A stretch of 64,000 nucleotides of DNA, taken from positions 1-64,000 of the forward strand of contig CAJNDT010001258.1 in the NCBI GenBank assembly GCA_905221615.1, read 5' to 3'. A program made the position numbers and the translations under genes. Below, piece after piece: positions 44,710 to 56,900 of the stretch. The notes below the pieces were generated by a model that worked only from the letters and a program-made list of their open reading frames with translations, was not told where the DNA came from and did no database searches. Position 1 is the first letter of the stretch. Every line of letters begins with the position of its first letter. The DNA is from Symbiodinium sp. CCMP2592. Lineage: Eukaryota; Sar; Dinophyceae; Suessiales; Symbiodiniaceae.

Positions 44710-46931
44710 GCAGCACTACCTCCACAGAACCACCAAGTGAGGTGAATTGCATGTTCTCGCTCGAGGCCTGTGCCCAACTCGCGGCTTGAGTACGGCTGCG
44801 TTGCTCTCTAAGGCTTCTGCTAGGAGAGGGTCTGCTTCACTGCAATGTTTCGTTTGGCCGGACAGCTACAGGATGGCTTTTGGAGCTGATGCTTCCTGAG
44901 ATCAAGACCCAAAATGCGCAACGACACCTCCCAGTAAATCCTGGCCCAGGCACGCGAGGACGTTGTCGGCGGACAGCATGTTCACTAGCTCCACCTCAAC
45001 AGCAATCGTTCGGCCCCGAGGCATTTAAACACTGATGTCATCAAAGATGCTGGTGGATAGCAGCGGTTCTGCATAACGTAGCAATCAGCTTTTCAATGCC
45101 AAGTATTCAGACTGTGCAGTAACAACAAAGGCCGGCCTGCAACGATCTGTCTGCGTGAATGAACTTCAACTAACTTTACTTTCACTTTGCCGGGAGCAGC
45201 CTCGATCTTCTCGACCAGCTGAGGGAGGCTATATCTGCGTCAAGGTTACGGCTTAAGACTTAAGATGGCTCAGGCTTCACCGCGCGTGTGCAGCGGCAGG
45301 ACTGCAGGACATGCAAGGAGTGGTCCGAGTGGTGCTTTACGGGCAAGGTATTGCTAGGCTTCGCAACTGAGCTTGGGTTGAAGCTCCGACATCAAGGTGC
45401 AACGTCGGACCACTAGTCCAGGGGGTATTGGAAAGTGCCCAAGCTCTTTGCTTCTTTATTACAACTTTACAACTGCAGTGCCTGTCTGCCAGCCGTCGGA
45501 CAGCAAAGGCGAAGTTGGTGTCACCACCAGCTGTGAAGGTGTTGGACATGATAAAGAACAGCAGCCTGAGCTCAAGACTGCAAGCTTTCTGTGTGGATCA
45601 AGGAGGGGGCGGCCTTCGTGAGCCCTGTCGAGGAGGCTAGCAGCTAGCAGATTTCTGGTCCCTGCCGAGACACGCGCTGAAAGAGCGATGATCGACGGAC
45701 GTGTCGCTTCTGCAGGATGGGTCAAAACTGCAAGAAGCACAGCTCTCAGTCTCTCACACCTCTCAAACGACAAGTACGTAAGGCCACCCGTAACGAAGGT
45801 TACTGTTTGCGATCGCCCGGCCTGAGGTCGATGATGTTGGTCCTGGCCTCCTTCCACTTGGGCTCGCTGAGCATCTCTTTGAAATACTCCGAGCGGCTGA
45901 TGAGCAGGCGCTTGTCCATGAACAGGCCTTGCAGACTGTGCAGACTCCCAAATCCCAAAGGAATAAGGAAGTAAACGCCAGAAAAGAGAACGGAAGCCAG
46001 AGAAGTTACAACAAAGTTACATCACTTGGGTCGAAGCGACGAGGTCCTTGGGACAACTGGAAGGTGACTTGCGTGACTTCTTGACTCAAGTCCAAGGCCC
46101 GGATGCTCTCGCCAAAAACATCCTTGGGAACAGGAAGCTTCAGTCTTCCCACCACCAAGACTTTCTTCTCAGAGTTCAGCCAGCCCAGGTCCACTTGCAA
46201 ACTGTTGCTGGGCAGGATAGAACCGAAGCGACAGGTATCGTCGCTGTTCTGAAAAGTCATGACGTCCCAGCAATGAACACCATAATCGTACCAGTTGTGA
46301 AGTACCACCTCCACCTCGACTTCCTCGCAGCTCCAACTGCAACCCGCAAGCTCTCGCGGAGGCAGCATCTGCACATTGACTGCCACATACCTGTCCAGCA
46401 GACCCTCCTCCTCTTTCAATCCATGGGGAAACAGCGTCATCTGAAACCGATAGAAATTCAAAGGTCCTGAGTGAAAGCAAACGCTGCAAGCTATTGCCAA
46501 TAAGAAGCAAGCTTACGAAGCTTTCTGTTGTGGGATGTGGGAATCACAATAACTTAGTACGAGGGAGGGTCAACCTTTGAACAAGTGATCTGAAAACAGC
46601 GACTTCGGTTCGCTCCTCCAATGGTTGACGATATGCTCTCTCCAGGCTGGAAAGTGTCAGTATCTCCTCGCAGGGAAAAATCACCAACTGAGGGTTTGGA
46701 GAAGGTGAGGGAAAATGCGACATGCATCTGACGTCGCTTATCGGATTCAGCATGGACTGGCCATGCCAAACCCAAAAGGACAGACAGAACAGTAGGCTGT
46801 GACTCATGTTGAGACCCGAAGCCATCGTGTTTCAGAAGCGGCGCTCCTACGAAGAGCTCGACCTCAAAGGCCTCTCTGCGTACGTGTTCGACGGGGGCCG
46901 AAGCCGCTTCAGACTGCTCCGCGGCCGCCAT
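43232..46931 (-). CDS. BTB-domain protein gene (possible MATH-BTB)
   Basis: The clearest exon is 45927-45822, KRLLISRSEYFKEMLSEPKW followed by KEARTNIIDL. It matches the core BTB motif (H/K-x-x-L-x-x-R-S-x-Y-F-x-x-M-L, then W-x-E-A). Upstream, 46466-46021 reads FQMTLFPHGLKEEEG and VELVLHN-like beta strands to FDPSD before GTAACT, resembling the W-x-L-x-L-x-P-x-G core of MATH/TRAF domains (weaker). A probable start ATG at 46931 gives MAAAEQSEAASAPVEHV. Downstream are 44993-44927 (VELVNMLSADNVLACLGQDL; donor GGGAG|GTGTCG), 44494-44397 (FLGQVVGSGGLLELACLEMI; GC donor) and the terminal exon 43334-43232 (IIEDHPDLAKRIMRLLVGRT, then TGA). MATH-BTB proteins are usually cullin-3 substrate adaptors. 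At least one exon is missing before the last. Confidence 0.6.
43770..43868. repeat. 9-bp minisatellite (CCACCGTCA type)
   Basis: About eleven units of a 9-mer, TCACCACCG / CCACCGTCA with CGCC variants. It lies in the last recognised intron of the BTB gene. It yields Gly/Asp-rich frames on the minus strand that I do not accept as protein. Confidence 0.9.
44640..44722. repeat. AGG then AGC triplet array
   Basis: AGGAGGAGG-type repeats followed by about twelve AGC units. Simple sequence in an intron of the BTB gene. Confidence 0.85.
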
Positions 46932-47063
46932 GACAAGGGTGCCAGGGATCTTTGTGCTGTTCGGGCTTCACTTTGGGTCCTTACAGGCTTACAGGTGCTC
47001 GGCTTGGAGCTGTGGGCTTAGAGTTTTGGGTTTTTGGGAGCCGGCTCGGCTGTGAGAGTTCGA

Positions 47064-47140
47064 GCCGACTTATGACCCCTACCCTATAATGGGCTATATA
47101 GTGGGTATATAATAGCTATATTAAGGGGATAAGCTCGGCC
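47064..47140. repeat. AT-rich inverted repeat, possible degenerate MITE
   Basis: GCCGACTTATGACCCCT at the left and AGGGGATAAGCTCGGC at the right are imperfect inverted copies (two small differences). Between them is TATA-rich sequence (GGGCTATATAGTGGGTATAT). Its size and layout match the elements at 38.4 and 42.9 kb, but the end sequence differs. Confidence 0.45.
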
Positions 47141-47461
47141 TTCAGGGCTTCCCCTGTGACTAGAAGATGTAGCTGGAAAGGACTGGAGCGCCGCTCGCCG
47201 ATTTGAGGGGGGATGGCGTTTTGAACATGTGCTTTTTGGCCTTCATGGGCCAGGAATGCATCTGAAATGCTCCAAACGAAGATAGCTGCTGGATCAAAAC
47301 TCAGTCAATGTTGTTTGCAGCCACCCCGCGGAAGTGCACCATCGGGGCAGAAACCGTCGAACAAGTCTCTACAAGTCGGGACCCTGCAGTCCCAAAGCCA
47401 GCACTCTTATTGCTTGTCCCACCATGAGCTCAAGACAATTTTTGCCAGACTGCTTCGCTAC

Positions 47462-50357
47462 CTTGACCTCACTAACTCCAGCAGTTTGGGCCCTGACAAA
47501 CTCTGCAAGAAGGCTGGTCGCCTCCAGACATCGAGCAGCGGCTTCGAGCTTCGGAAGGGCTGAGCTGTGGAGCTTAGGGCCTAGGGTTTTTTCTGACTGA
47601 TTGTCGAGGAATGTTCGGTTCTTCGATGTAGTGTCTAAGATTTTGGCCGTGGAGGCTGGCAGCTACAGATCAAGCCCTCAGCCGAGGACTGCCCGGCTCT
47701 ACTATCAGACCTTAGGATGACACGGGACTTACGACTTGAGGGATTGTCTTGGCATCCCGGCACTCCAGCATCCTCCAACTGCGTCTTGCTGAAGGATGCC
47801 ATCGCTTCCTTGATGACCTGTCGTGATCCGAACGGTATGAGCGCATGTCTGCAACACAGTACAATGTATCCATGTATCTGTGTGCATGGATGCATTTTCG
47901 ATGTATACATTAGATATGCCATGTATCAGATGCTCAGTCAATACCGTGACTCACTTGGGAGTGGCTCTTGATCGAACCGTATGTGCTGAGACGGCAATTT
48001 TGGCCGGCCATGTTTTCACTGCTGATGACCCCGATTGATAAATCGTCTCTGAACCCCAGCTCCGATCAAAGGGCCAGGCGTGTACCCACATAATGTGACA
48101 GCACACCGATAATTGATACAGCGGGGGGAGAAAATGTGGGACAAGGTGGGCCATCAGTCCAACCAAAATTGACCGTAAGCACAACTGGCCCAAGTTGCAG
48201 ACTTGCGAGATGCACAGATACAAATGAAAAGGAGGTGCTGCCAGTCTTCGAGCATGGGCTCGTCTAGGCTGATGTGTGAGGGAATTTGTTCCGTAGTTGG
48301 GAGCCTCTGCATGGTTCTGGACGTCCTCCGAACGAGCTGACTGAAGAAGCACCTTAGCAGAATAGTTGCTGCAAGGTCTTGATGGATAATCAGTACATAT
48401 TCAGGTGAAATGTGGGTTCAACACTTATGACACACGTCTCAAAACGTTGGAGTGCCAGTCCGGCGTTGCTCGTGACATTCCAATGAGGATGGGATACTAA
48501 CTCTTCCATTGCATTTAGCATGCGACTGCCGTTTGGCCCGCAAAGCTGGACTGGTGCGAGACTGCTATGTCGTTCGCGAGTGCCAAGCTATGACACCAAC
48601 ACGGAGTGCAAGGATGGCCCTTTTATGCTCTTTGCCAACAGCAGGTCAAAACGTCAAGCTACAGGTCGGCGTCAAGGGCATTGAGAGTTTGTGCCTTGGA
48701 AGGGAAGAGGTCCTCCACTTGAAAGTTACAAAGCTAAAAACGAAGACTTGAACGACGGACACCCTGGCTTCAGAAGCAGACATGCCCAATGCTGAAACAC
48801 GGCGCGTCTGCTCAGCACGCTTAGGCTTAGGCTGAGTCTGAGTTGCCCTCGGAATTTGAGATCAACCACGTCGTATTCAGTCGCACAGTGTTTAGCATAA
48901 GCCTCGCACAGACCATATTGTCCTTGAGCCTTCAGCTCCACTGTCTGCAGGCAAGTGTCGAGTGCCATCAAGGCGATGCTTTGGCTGTCCTCAGTACTAG
49001 ATCTTTGCTAGTGATCCTCCCCGTAGCTGCTCCGGAACAGCTTGCTAGCGTTTGGAAGGCTTGATTAGGCGACCGTCGCGGGGGAGAACTGATGCACGAC
49101 TTTCCCAGGCGTTTCGTGTGATCCGTCCGATGCAGCCTAGTCAAGATTAGTTGCAAGTTTCTGAGAGCTACAGTCAGGCTTGATACCCCGTCATGGCCCA
49201 GGGCAGCTGACCAGCTACATCGTTGGAAACGCGAGGCATGTAACCTCAACCTGAGAACTTGTCCGGCTTACCAATCCTACGAGCTCCACAGCGCACGCCT
49301 CGTCCAGGTCGGGGAGAAGCAATACGAGCCTCAAGCGTGCTCCCACCATTTTCCGCTCGCACCCAAACTGCTCACCGAGTTTCGAGCCCCAGCATTTCTG
49401 ACTAGTTCAAAATGCGATTTCAGAAATGTTCAGGGTTTGCCGGACTCGGAGCAGATCATCAGACCGACAGAGCCATGAAGTCAGGACACACTCCTGCAAT
49501 CTCCTGCTAAGAGCACATGCCTCTGAGGGTGCTCACAGAATCCCTCCAACTGAGGCGCCGGCTTCTCAACCATGTCAGCGTCAGACTTGAGGGATTCTGA
49601 AGCCTTTCCAAGCTTCGGAGAGTCTGACGGGCTTGAGGGACACGAGGTTTCAGCGAAGTGGGCAAAGGACGCAAGGCAGGGGAGGCAGTAGATTCGCGGT
49701 AACGCATGGACCGATTCCAAGCATATCGACCACAAAAATGTCCATTCAGGCTTTCTGCAATGCTTTAGACTACTTTAGACATGGCATGGGGGCTAGAAGA
49801 CCAACGACGCGATGCGCATGAGGTCCTGAGGTCAATCTGGGGACAAATGTGCCCTGCAAGCAAAGCCATCCAAACATCGTCATCATGCCAAATTTGCCTG
49901 CAGCAGCAGCCGTGAATCCGCATCAGCCGCGCTTTGCGCCTCTCTCTTGCCACAGGCGGGCTGGTTCAGTTTTTCACTCAGCGTCTGCTGCCTGGAGCCA
50001 GAGAGCATAAAAACGTAACCGACAAGCCATTTCCCGGTCGCCTCGAAGAGGGTTGAAATTACCTGCACAGCACGAAGCTTGGATTTTGAAGCCTTCATCA
50101 AGGTCTCATGACTGTGACGTGGTGTCGCCTTCCAAGCATGGCAAGTCCAGGCCTACAGCTCCCATATGCCTTGAAGATCACGGAAGAGGCCCTACGTGAT
50201 TCAGCTGGCAAATCTCAGACACTTCCAAATCTCAAACCTGAGGCCTAGCTGCTTCCCGAACCTCCCGAAACCCTGGGGCCTCCAATGCCTCCACCTGCGC
50301 TTCGGGCCGCTGCGCCGCGTGGAGTGCGGCCAAGGCCGCCGCAAGCGCCGCGGTGGC
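47462..50357 (-). CDS. Multi-exon gene, Ala-rich, unidentified
   Basis: Six minus-strand exons. 50357-50238 (40 codons) runs from ACTGTCAG to CAG|GTTTGA and is Ala-rich with very high G/C third positions (ALAALHAAQRPEAQVEALEA). 50062-49898 (55 codons) runs from GTGCAG to a GC donor (LFEATGKWLVGYVFMLSGSR). About 49650-49521 gives SESLKSDADMVEKPAPQLEG and a GC donor. 48944-48847 gives VELKAQGQYGLCEAYAKHCA and a GC donor. 47817-47733 gives VIKEAMASFSKTQLEDAGVP and the donor GTC|GTAAGT. 47548-47462 gives LEAAARCLEATSLLAEFVRA and AAG|GTAGCG. The first two join in phase 0. No domain is recognised. The order allows these to be 5' exons of the BTB gene that follows. Confidence 0.5.
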
Positions 50358-51811
50358 CTGACAGTTAAGAACCCCAGCTGCTGGGAGGCGTGGCAGCTTG
50401 GAGCACAGTCTCGAGCTTGGAAACTCACCTCTTATTCCAATAGGAGCCCACACGCTGCCTCGGAGTCGGAGCAAGCCATCACGGTCAGCAAACTGGCGCA
50501 AGTTGATATTTCCATGGAGCAGGTAGAGGAGTATACGTTTGCAGGTTTTTACGGTCAGGAGCCGTCTCCGATAAGCTGAGTCAAGATGAGTCAAGTTCCA
50601 TGTTGGGGGTTTGTCGACTCGGGGTACTCAGCTGTCGCGGCCCGAGCTTGCATTATCCAGACAGTCTTCCACATTGCAACATGGATGCTCAAGCTGAAGA
50701 CTCTGGTGCTGTGCCACCTCCAGCCAGCACGCTTGATGCAAGCCTGACTCGGATATGATCCCGACTACCATTCATAGTGCGGAAGAGGCTCACTGCAAAA
50801 CCGTACAACCAGGAACAAGGCAAACCTACTACGTCTTGCTAATCGCCAGCGGCAAAGCTATGCTCAGCCCACCTGTCGATCAAACGCAAGACCGACCAGA
50901 GCACCGTTTCCGGATCTCCGTCGCCTCCAGCAGGCAGTGGTTCGCAGATTTACATAGCTCCTTCTCGATTCCATGGGAACTGCACGATCCCCTACAACAT
51001 GCCAAGCGATGTTCAAGCCAAAACTACCCGGCTTGTTCGCGCGCTGATTGGGGCTGTGACCGTGGCTGTCGCTTGCGTATGATCCCGTCCCCATCATCAT
51101 AGTCATCACCAGCGGAAGTGAAGCACTGATGATGACACGCCGATAGCATGCATCGCCGGCGATGTGGCCTTCTGCTCCATCGACACCCTCCTGACGGCAG
51201 TGTTGAAGGTCTGACTCAATCAACTAGCCTGCCGGGGCAGTCACAGGTTCACACGTTGAGCTGAGACCAGTATCACCGAATGCGCGGCTCACGACAATCA
51301 AACACAGGCGCGATGCGATGTGACGAATACTACCTTGCCAAGGCTTCTGTCTCAAGCGGCTGGGTCACCGTGCACCGTGCGACCAGGCAAGCCCGACGCA
51401 GAACGTGAGCTCAAAGCTTCAACCACAGCCCCCAATCATTCTCAATGGAAAGCCCCAAATCCCCAAGCCCGAGCCCCTCAACCCTGAAGCCGATAGCAAC
51501 AACCACTGCTCGCACGCTTTCAAACACTATTCCTGTCATTCATAGTTCTATCGTTTTCCTTCTTGTTTACACTCTTGGTATGTATGCTACCCTTACCGAT
51601 GATGATGCCCACGGTCACAACTTCCGCAACTACGACTCCCTTGCTGTCGAAAAGATTCTGAAACCCCGTGCCCTATGCCTCGATGGCCGCCGCCAGCTCT
51701 TCACAACGCTTTGCGACCCTAGGGATTAGGTAAGTTGATGATTCTATGCCTGTCTGTGCAACGTAAGAGTTCTAGGGCTTCTGTGGAGTCTTACGGTTCC
51801 GGCTGGGCCAC

Positions 51812-51876
51812 TTATGCCTCTTGCGGGTTCAGGTCGAACGCTTCTACTTCTGCCGGAGGCTGGATTCTTCTCCATC
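51812..51876 (-). CDS. Possible terminal exon, unidentified
   Basis: After TGCTTGTAG the minus frame reads WRRIQPPAEVEAFDLNPQE, one further residue and TAA. It is short, but the acceptor and acidic ending are reasonable. An Ala/Leu-rich minus frame continues upstream to 52.2 kb with no clear borders. A long plus-strand frame (52038-52742, 234 codons) overlaps that upstream part and its central portion is also protein-like (EIRRALRTKLESHRKASADG), so this stretch is unresolved. Confidence 0.28.
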
Positions 51877-52555
51877 CTACAAGCAGATAACTGAGCAAGT
51901 GTTGTTGTCCCACATACATTGTTAGTTCCAGTTCATGCCACTCAAGTAATGCAATGTAGATGCACGTCTCTTTCCCAGGCTCTGTGAGCAAGTCTTGGGA
52001 GCTTTCTCGACGGCAGAGCGCTGTGCTTTGAGTCCGCGTGAGGAGTAGCAGGGGTGGCCAGCATCCCACAAGCCCAAACACCCCAGCGTTTGGGGCCAAG
52101 GGTAGCCCGTACACTTCCGGCTCGAATTCCCAAAGTCTCCTCTCTTCTGATTGGGGACATGCTGTCAACTCCGACTTGAGGATGTGTGCCGTCATGCTGA
52201 CCTTGAGCAAACTTTTCAGGAGATTCTGTTTCTGGTTTCAGCACGATAGTACGAGCCCCGACCTCACGCTCAATGCTTCCGCCAAAACCCCAAACACGCA
52301 GTCCGAAGTTGCACCCGCCAAAATCCTTGAAACAGAAGACCCGAGGCCCTGCACCCCTGTATTTCCCAGACTAGGCCCTCTTCCCAAGGAGCCCGCAAGG
52401 CCAAAGCGCTCAGGCGACCCAGCGCAGACAGAGATTCGCAGGGCCTTGCGAACAAAGCTTGAAAGCCATAGGAAAGCTTCAGCCGACGGCTACGGCCATG
52501 GATGTTGGGAGCAGAACCTGCAACTTCTTTCCATCTTTGAAGCTGCTGACTTGGG

Positions 52556-52582
52556 CCCCTCCCCTCCCCTCCCCTCCCCTCC
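52556..52582. repeat. (CCCCT)n microsatellite
   Basis: Five tandem CCCCT units. Simple sequence, giving Pro/Ser or Gly/Glu-rich frames. Confidence 0.9.
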
Positions 52583-53559
52583 ACGCCTTATCTCCAACCT
52601 CCCAAAAGCTTCAGGATTCTGCTTGGGTTCCGCACGCCTCTGCGTTGGGTCCGCCCATCTGTGCCTCCGCAACAATGTTGAAGAAAAAACTGTACATTTC
52701 AATCATGTTACCCAGGTCTCGTTGCCATGGCCCCAAAGATGAAAGGTCGAATGAAGCTGCTTGTGCAACGCACCTCCGACTGAATCGAGAACTGGACTTA
52801 GTGGCTTGCTTGCATGGCAGGCAGATAGACAGGCGGACACACGGGCGCAGGACAGGCATGTAGCAGCTGCGCGATGAGAGGACAAACGGAAGATGGTGTC
52901 CTTGCCTCGAGGGCAATGCCCTGCGCCAGCGCGTCGCAAGCGAAGCGGACCTAGGGAGATGGGATCATAACGGCACTGGTCACCAAAACCCCGGCGACGT
53001 CGTACATCGTCGTACTAATCCCCGCCACTCATCCATAATAAAGGAACACCCAATAGTAACAACGCTTTCGGGACCCCCAAGAGACAGAGCACGAGCCCCC
53101 CACAAGTGGCAGTAGAGATACAAGCTCTCCCGAATAACAGAAAACACTTTCCAAATTTGTATTGAGGCGGGCCCCCCGTTTAGGGCCCGTGTCCTTCCTT
53201 CCCCCAACAGCCCGGAGCCCTGAGCGCTTCAGGCTTTGCTTGGATCCCTTTTCCGACCTTTCGCTCTTGGGATCACAGCTGCTCCCACCGCCGCTTCGCG
53301 GCGTAGGCAAGGTACATGGCTTCTCCTGAGCGGAAGACCAGGAGTAGGGTCGAATGCTTTGGAAACTAGGTTCTTGTCCAAACCCTCTCCATCGTTCAGC
53401 AATTCGGAGGAGGTGCAGTTGATGGGCTGATGGGCGTGAACTTGCAGATCGACATGTTCAGAGATTTCTCCTGTACCCGTGCTTCCAGCATACAACATGA
53501 GTAACGTTGCCGTGTTTGTTACACCTTGGATAGGTTATTACGACTATCAGCAACCAGTA

Positions 53560-53602
53560 GTCTTGTTATTGTTATTGCTATTGCTATTGTTATTGTTGTG
53601 GT
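53560..53602. repeat. (TTATTG)-type hexanucleotide repeat
   Basis: About seven units of TTGTTA / TTGCTA, giving a poly-Leu frame on the plus strand. Simple sequence just beyond the 3' end of the transporter gene. Confidence 0.8.
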
Positions 53603-53951
53603 TAAATCAGTATAGTCGTTACTATTGTCATCGTCATTACTGTCATTCACCTCAGCGCCTTTGTCAAGTGTTTTCGAAGTCTCCCTGCCTCGAGCGGAAG
53701 GACCAAACAACAATGTAAGAAACCCTGATCGGTTCGAATTGCGAGTAAGCCGCTCAGAAGATAGGAAAGACATGATTCTAGCAATACCGGTAACGGCAGG
53801 GCTCCGTAATACCTGCAGCAAAGTGTATCCCCAAAGCCGTAGCAACAGTTCGTTAAGTGCATTGTTCGTCCCAAAGCCATAAAAGTGCTTCGAAAAACGA
53901 AACCCTCAAGCTACGAACACGCGTCCAGTGAGCTGGTGAGGGTTTTATGAC

Positions 53952-56900
53952 TGTCCAAGGGCTGAGGGCTGGCAGGGCACCCACGGCGAAGGCCAGAATC
54001 GTTCCGTAGAGTGCTGGGCCGCCCATGGACAGCGTCAGGAAAAGCACCAGCGCAGAAAGAAGGACGGGTCCTCTGCATTGTGACGTGTCTACTGGATGGC
54101 AACATGCTGTGAAAGGCAACTGCAACCATTGAATGCTTGGTCTCAGACTTCCCAACTTTACAGACCAGAGTCTCGGGTCCCATGAACCTCACACCTAGAT
54201 CCCAATCCTTCAGTGCTCAAGTTGCTACGAGCTAAACCCCAAGCGCTGCAACCCCATGGCGTCCTGAGCTCCACAGCAGCACCCCTGTGAAGCCGACCGG
54301 CAGGCGAAAAGCTTCTGCATTCTCGTCTACCGGAGTCTCCCACCTGGCCAGATAAAGTGGACATTCGACGAACTGGGGTCCAAGTGTTCTGATTTCACTC
54401 AGGGCTGATCGATTTGCGGAACCGTTGAACGAAATCTCAGGGGAGCAGAAAACTTGCAGCACAGAACACCTGGCGACCTACACTTTCGCGGAGCAGAAGT
54501 ACATGACATGTGTCCACATGTGCGAGGCTCACAAGGAAACGAACGGCCTGAAGCGGATCCATGTGGCGAACTGGATGATGAAGCTGACCTGTGTGGCGCA
54601 GCAAGCAACCCCGGTTTGCCGCGGAATGACAATCGCTCTGGCTACATGCGCCCCGGCATTCCAGCACGCCTTCGCCGTCAGCTGCGACCCGCCAAAGGCC
54701 CAACATGGGAGTTTAGACTGAAATAGTGCAACTTTCATGGCTAGAACCCCACTGCGACGGTATCATACCTCTTGTCCAGAAGCACTTGTCGATACATGGC
54801 AGCTGGAGGTTTTGATTGCCGGAGATTTTTTGGACCCGCACAAATCCTTTGGCTGCTTGGAGGCATGCCGGACCTCAACAACTCCCGAGCTTTGTCGTCG
54901 TAAGCCCGAATCACCAAACCTCTTCAGACGCGTGGCGCAGTCGAAAATGACTGTGGCAGCGATGAGCTCCACGAAGTGATATTGAAGAGTAAACGTCAGC
55001 ACAAGCCCAAACAGCACCTGGACAAGGCGTGGGGCGCAGGTCTCTCGGTCTTCACGACGGAAGGATTTCCGATCTCTGGATAAGGGTCTGGGCCGTCCAC
55101 GTCGTCAGGCTCACCAACGAAACAAATCATCTGGTAGCAAGCAGCCCTTGCTTCGATAGATTTCTGCAGACGAGTCGCTGTGCCGATATGCGGTGTCTGC
55201 AGCTTCGGATGCACGGTGCCGAGGCAAGCAGGCACCTCTGTGGAAGCCTATCTATGGCCCCCTCGCCACTTTTGCTCCGAAGGCTTGTGTAACCATGCAA
55301 AGCATGCGCTGCCAGCCTATCCGTTATCGAGGAAGGTGTCCGTGGAAGCAAACCAGCCCGCTGAACGGCATGCATGCTAGGGAAGCAGCACAAGGGAAGG
55401 TGACCAGCTGCTGTCAACAAATCCTTGACAGTAGTTGTAAGTGTAACGCCTTTCCGGAGCCCTAGGTGCAGTCGCTTTGGCGTGCGGCAACACCTCGCTT
55501 CCCCTTGAGCCAGGCAGCGGGTTGCCCGGGCTGCTCGGCCATGCAAATGATCTCCCGAACGGAGGTGCAAAGCAACGCATTCAGCCTCAGGCAGTGGTGC
55601 GGCCCTTTCGTGATTTTCGTCTGCTTGCTGCTTGTTCTAATCCTACCACTTCCATGAACCAGGTGATGACCAGCATGTGGCTTTGATAAGATCCTAGTGT
55701 GCGGGATTGGGCAAATCAACTGCCTCCGAATGAGATGCAAAAGAACCAGAGGCGCTCTTGCGCTGGAATCCTGCAATGAGGGGGGCTATCATCGCGTCAA
55801 CAAGCTGAAATCGGGCCGTCCACCACCCCAGATTGCTCAACCATGCCCGGACTGATGTTTCGTCATTCTTCTGGCTACTTTTTCCACTCCAAGACCAGAG
55901 GCCCGGAGCCTGTGCTGCCATGATTCTGGGCTACGGATGAGGCGAAGCCGGCCAAGCTCAGAGCCTGGAGGTTTCGGTCTAGGCTGTAGGGAGTTGGGGT
56001 GGCGGATCCGGGATCAGAATCCTCTGAGAAGTGCACTATAGTTCCTGCAACGAGCATTGTAGCAGGTTCAGGTTCGTTGTTTCGCTCGCTTTGTCGCGCT
56101 CTCGATTTTTTTTTTCTCTCTCTCTCTCTCTATCTCTATCTCTCTGTACATATATACAGTGGTGTAGGATATATAACCTAATGCAATGTATTAAAACCAT
56201 TGTGTATAATGTGTGCGCACACAAGACACACGTACAAACCTGTGCACACACACACACAGACACACACGTGCACATCTTCAGTTCTGTTCTGGCACAGTCC
56301 AAAGGCGTTGACATAACGGTGTAACGACCCACACTGTTGCGGAGTGCCCGACTTCTAGCCCTGTTCGGGGCCAGGAGATCCGAGCTCGCCATGCATCCGC
56401 AGTTCGGACCAACTCCTCGACCAGAAAGCTAGATGCAATACTTCGATCGCCGAGGAACGAAGCCCAAAGGTGCACCTCCAAGCCGTTCACCTCCGCACGC
56501 TGACGATCTCCTACCAGTGTTTCCCTTCATTACGGATGGGGGTTGCTTCAATTGGTCCATTCCCTTCTTGGGGCTCGAGCTACGTTCGAAACTGATTCGT
56601 GTCTCACTTGTTCTGATTGCCCCACAAACAATCAACAAGCCCTTCCTATCCATGCAGATGGGCCAAGACGCCCACCGTGGCCAGGAAGCCTGAGATTTGG
56701 GTCCGAGGAACACGGGGCTTGCGCCGGCGCATACTCCCTAAAGCCGATCCCAACACTTTCGAGCTTCGCTTCCCTAGTTTAGATTCCGGCTTGCAGAGCA
56801 TCACCTGAGCCTGGCGGCCATCGTGCCAACGCTCCGGCGCGGATTCCACGGCGACTCCGACGGACAGTGGCAAGACCTCGCGCAGCGGATCTGGCTTGGG

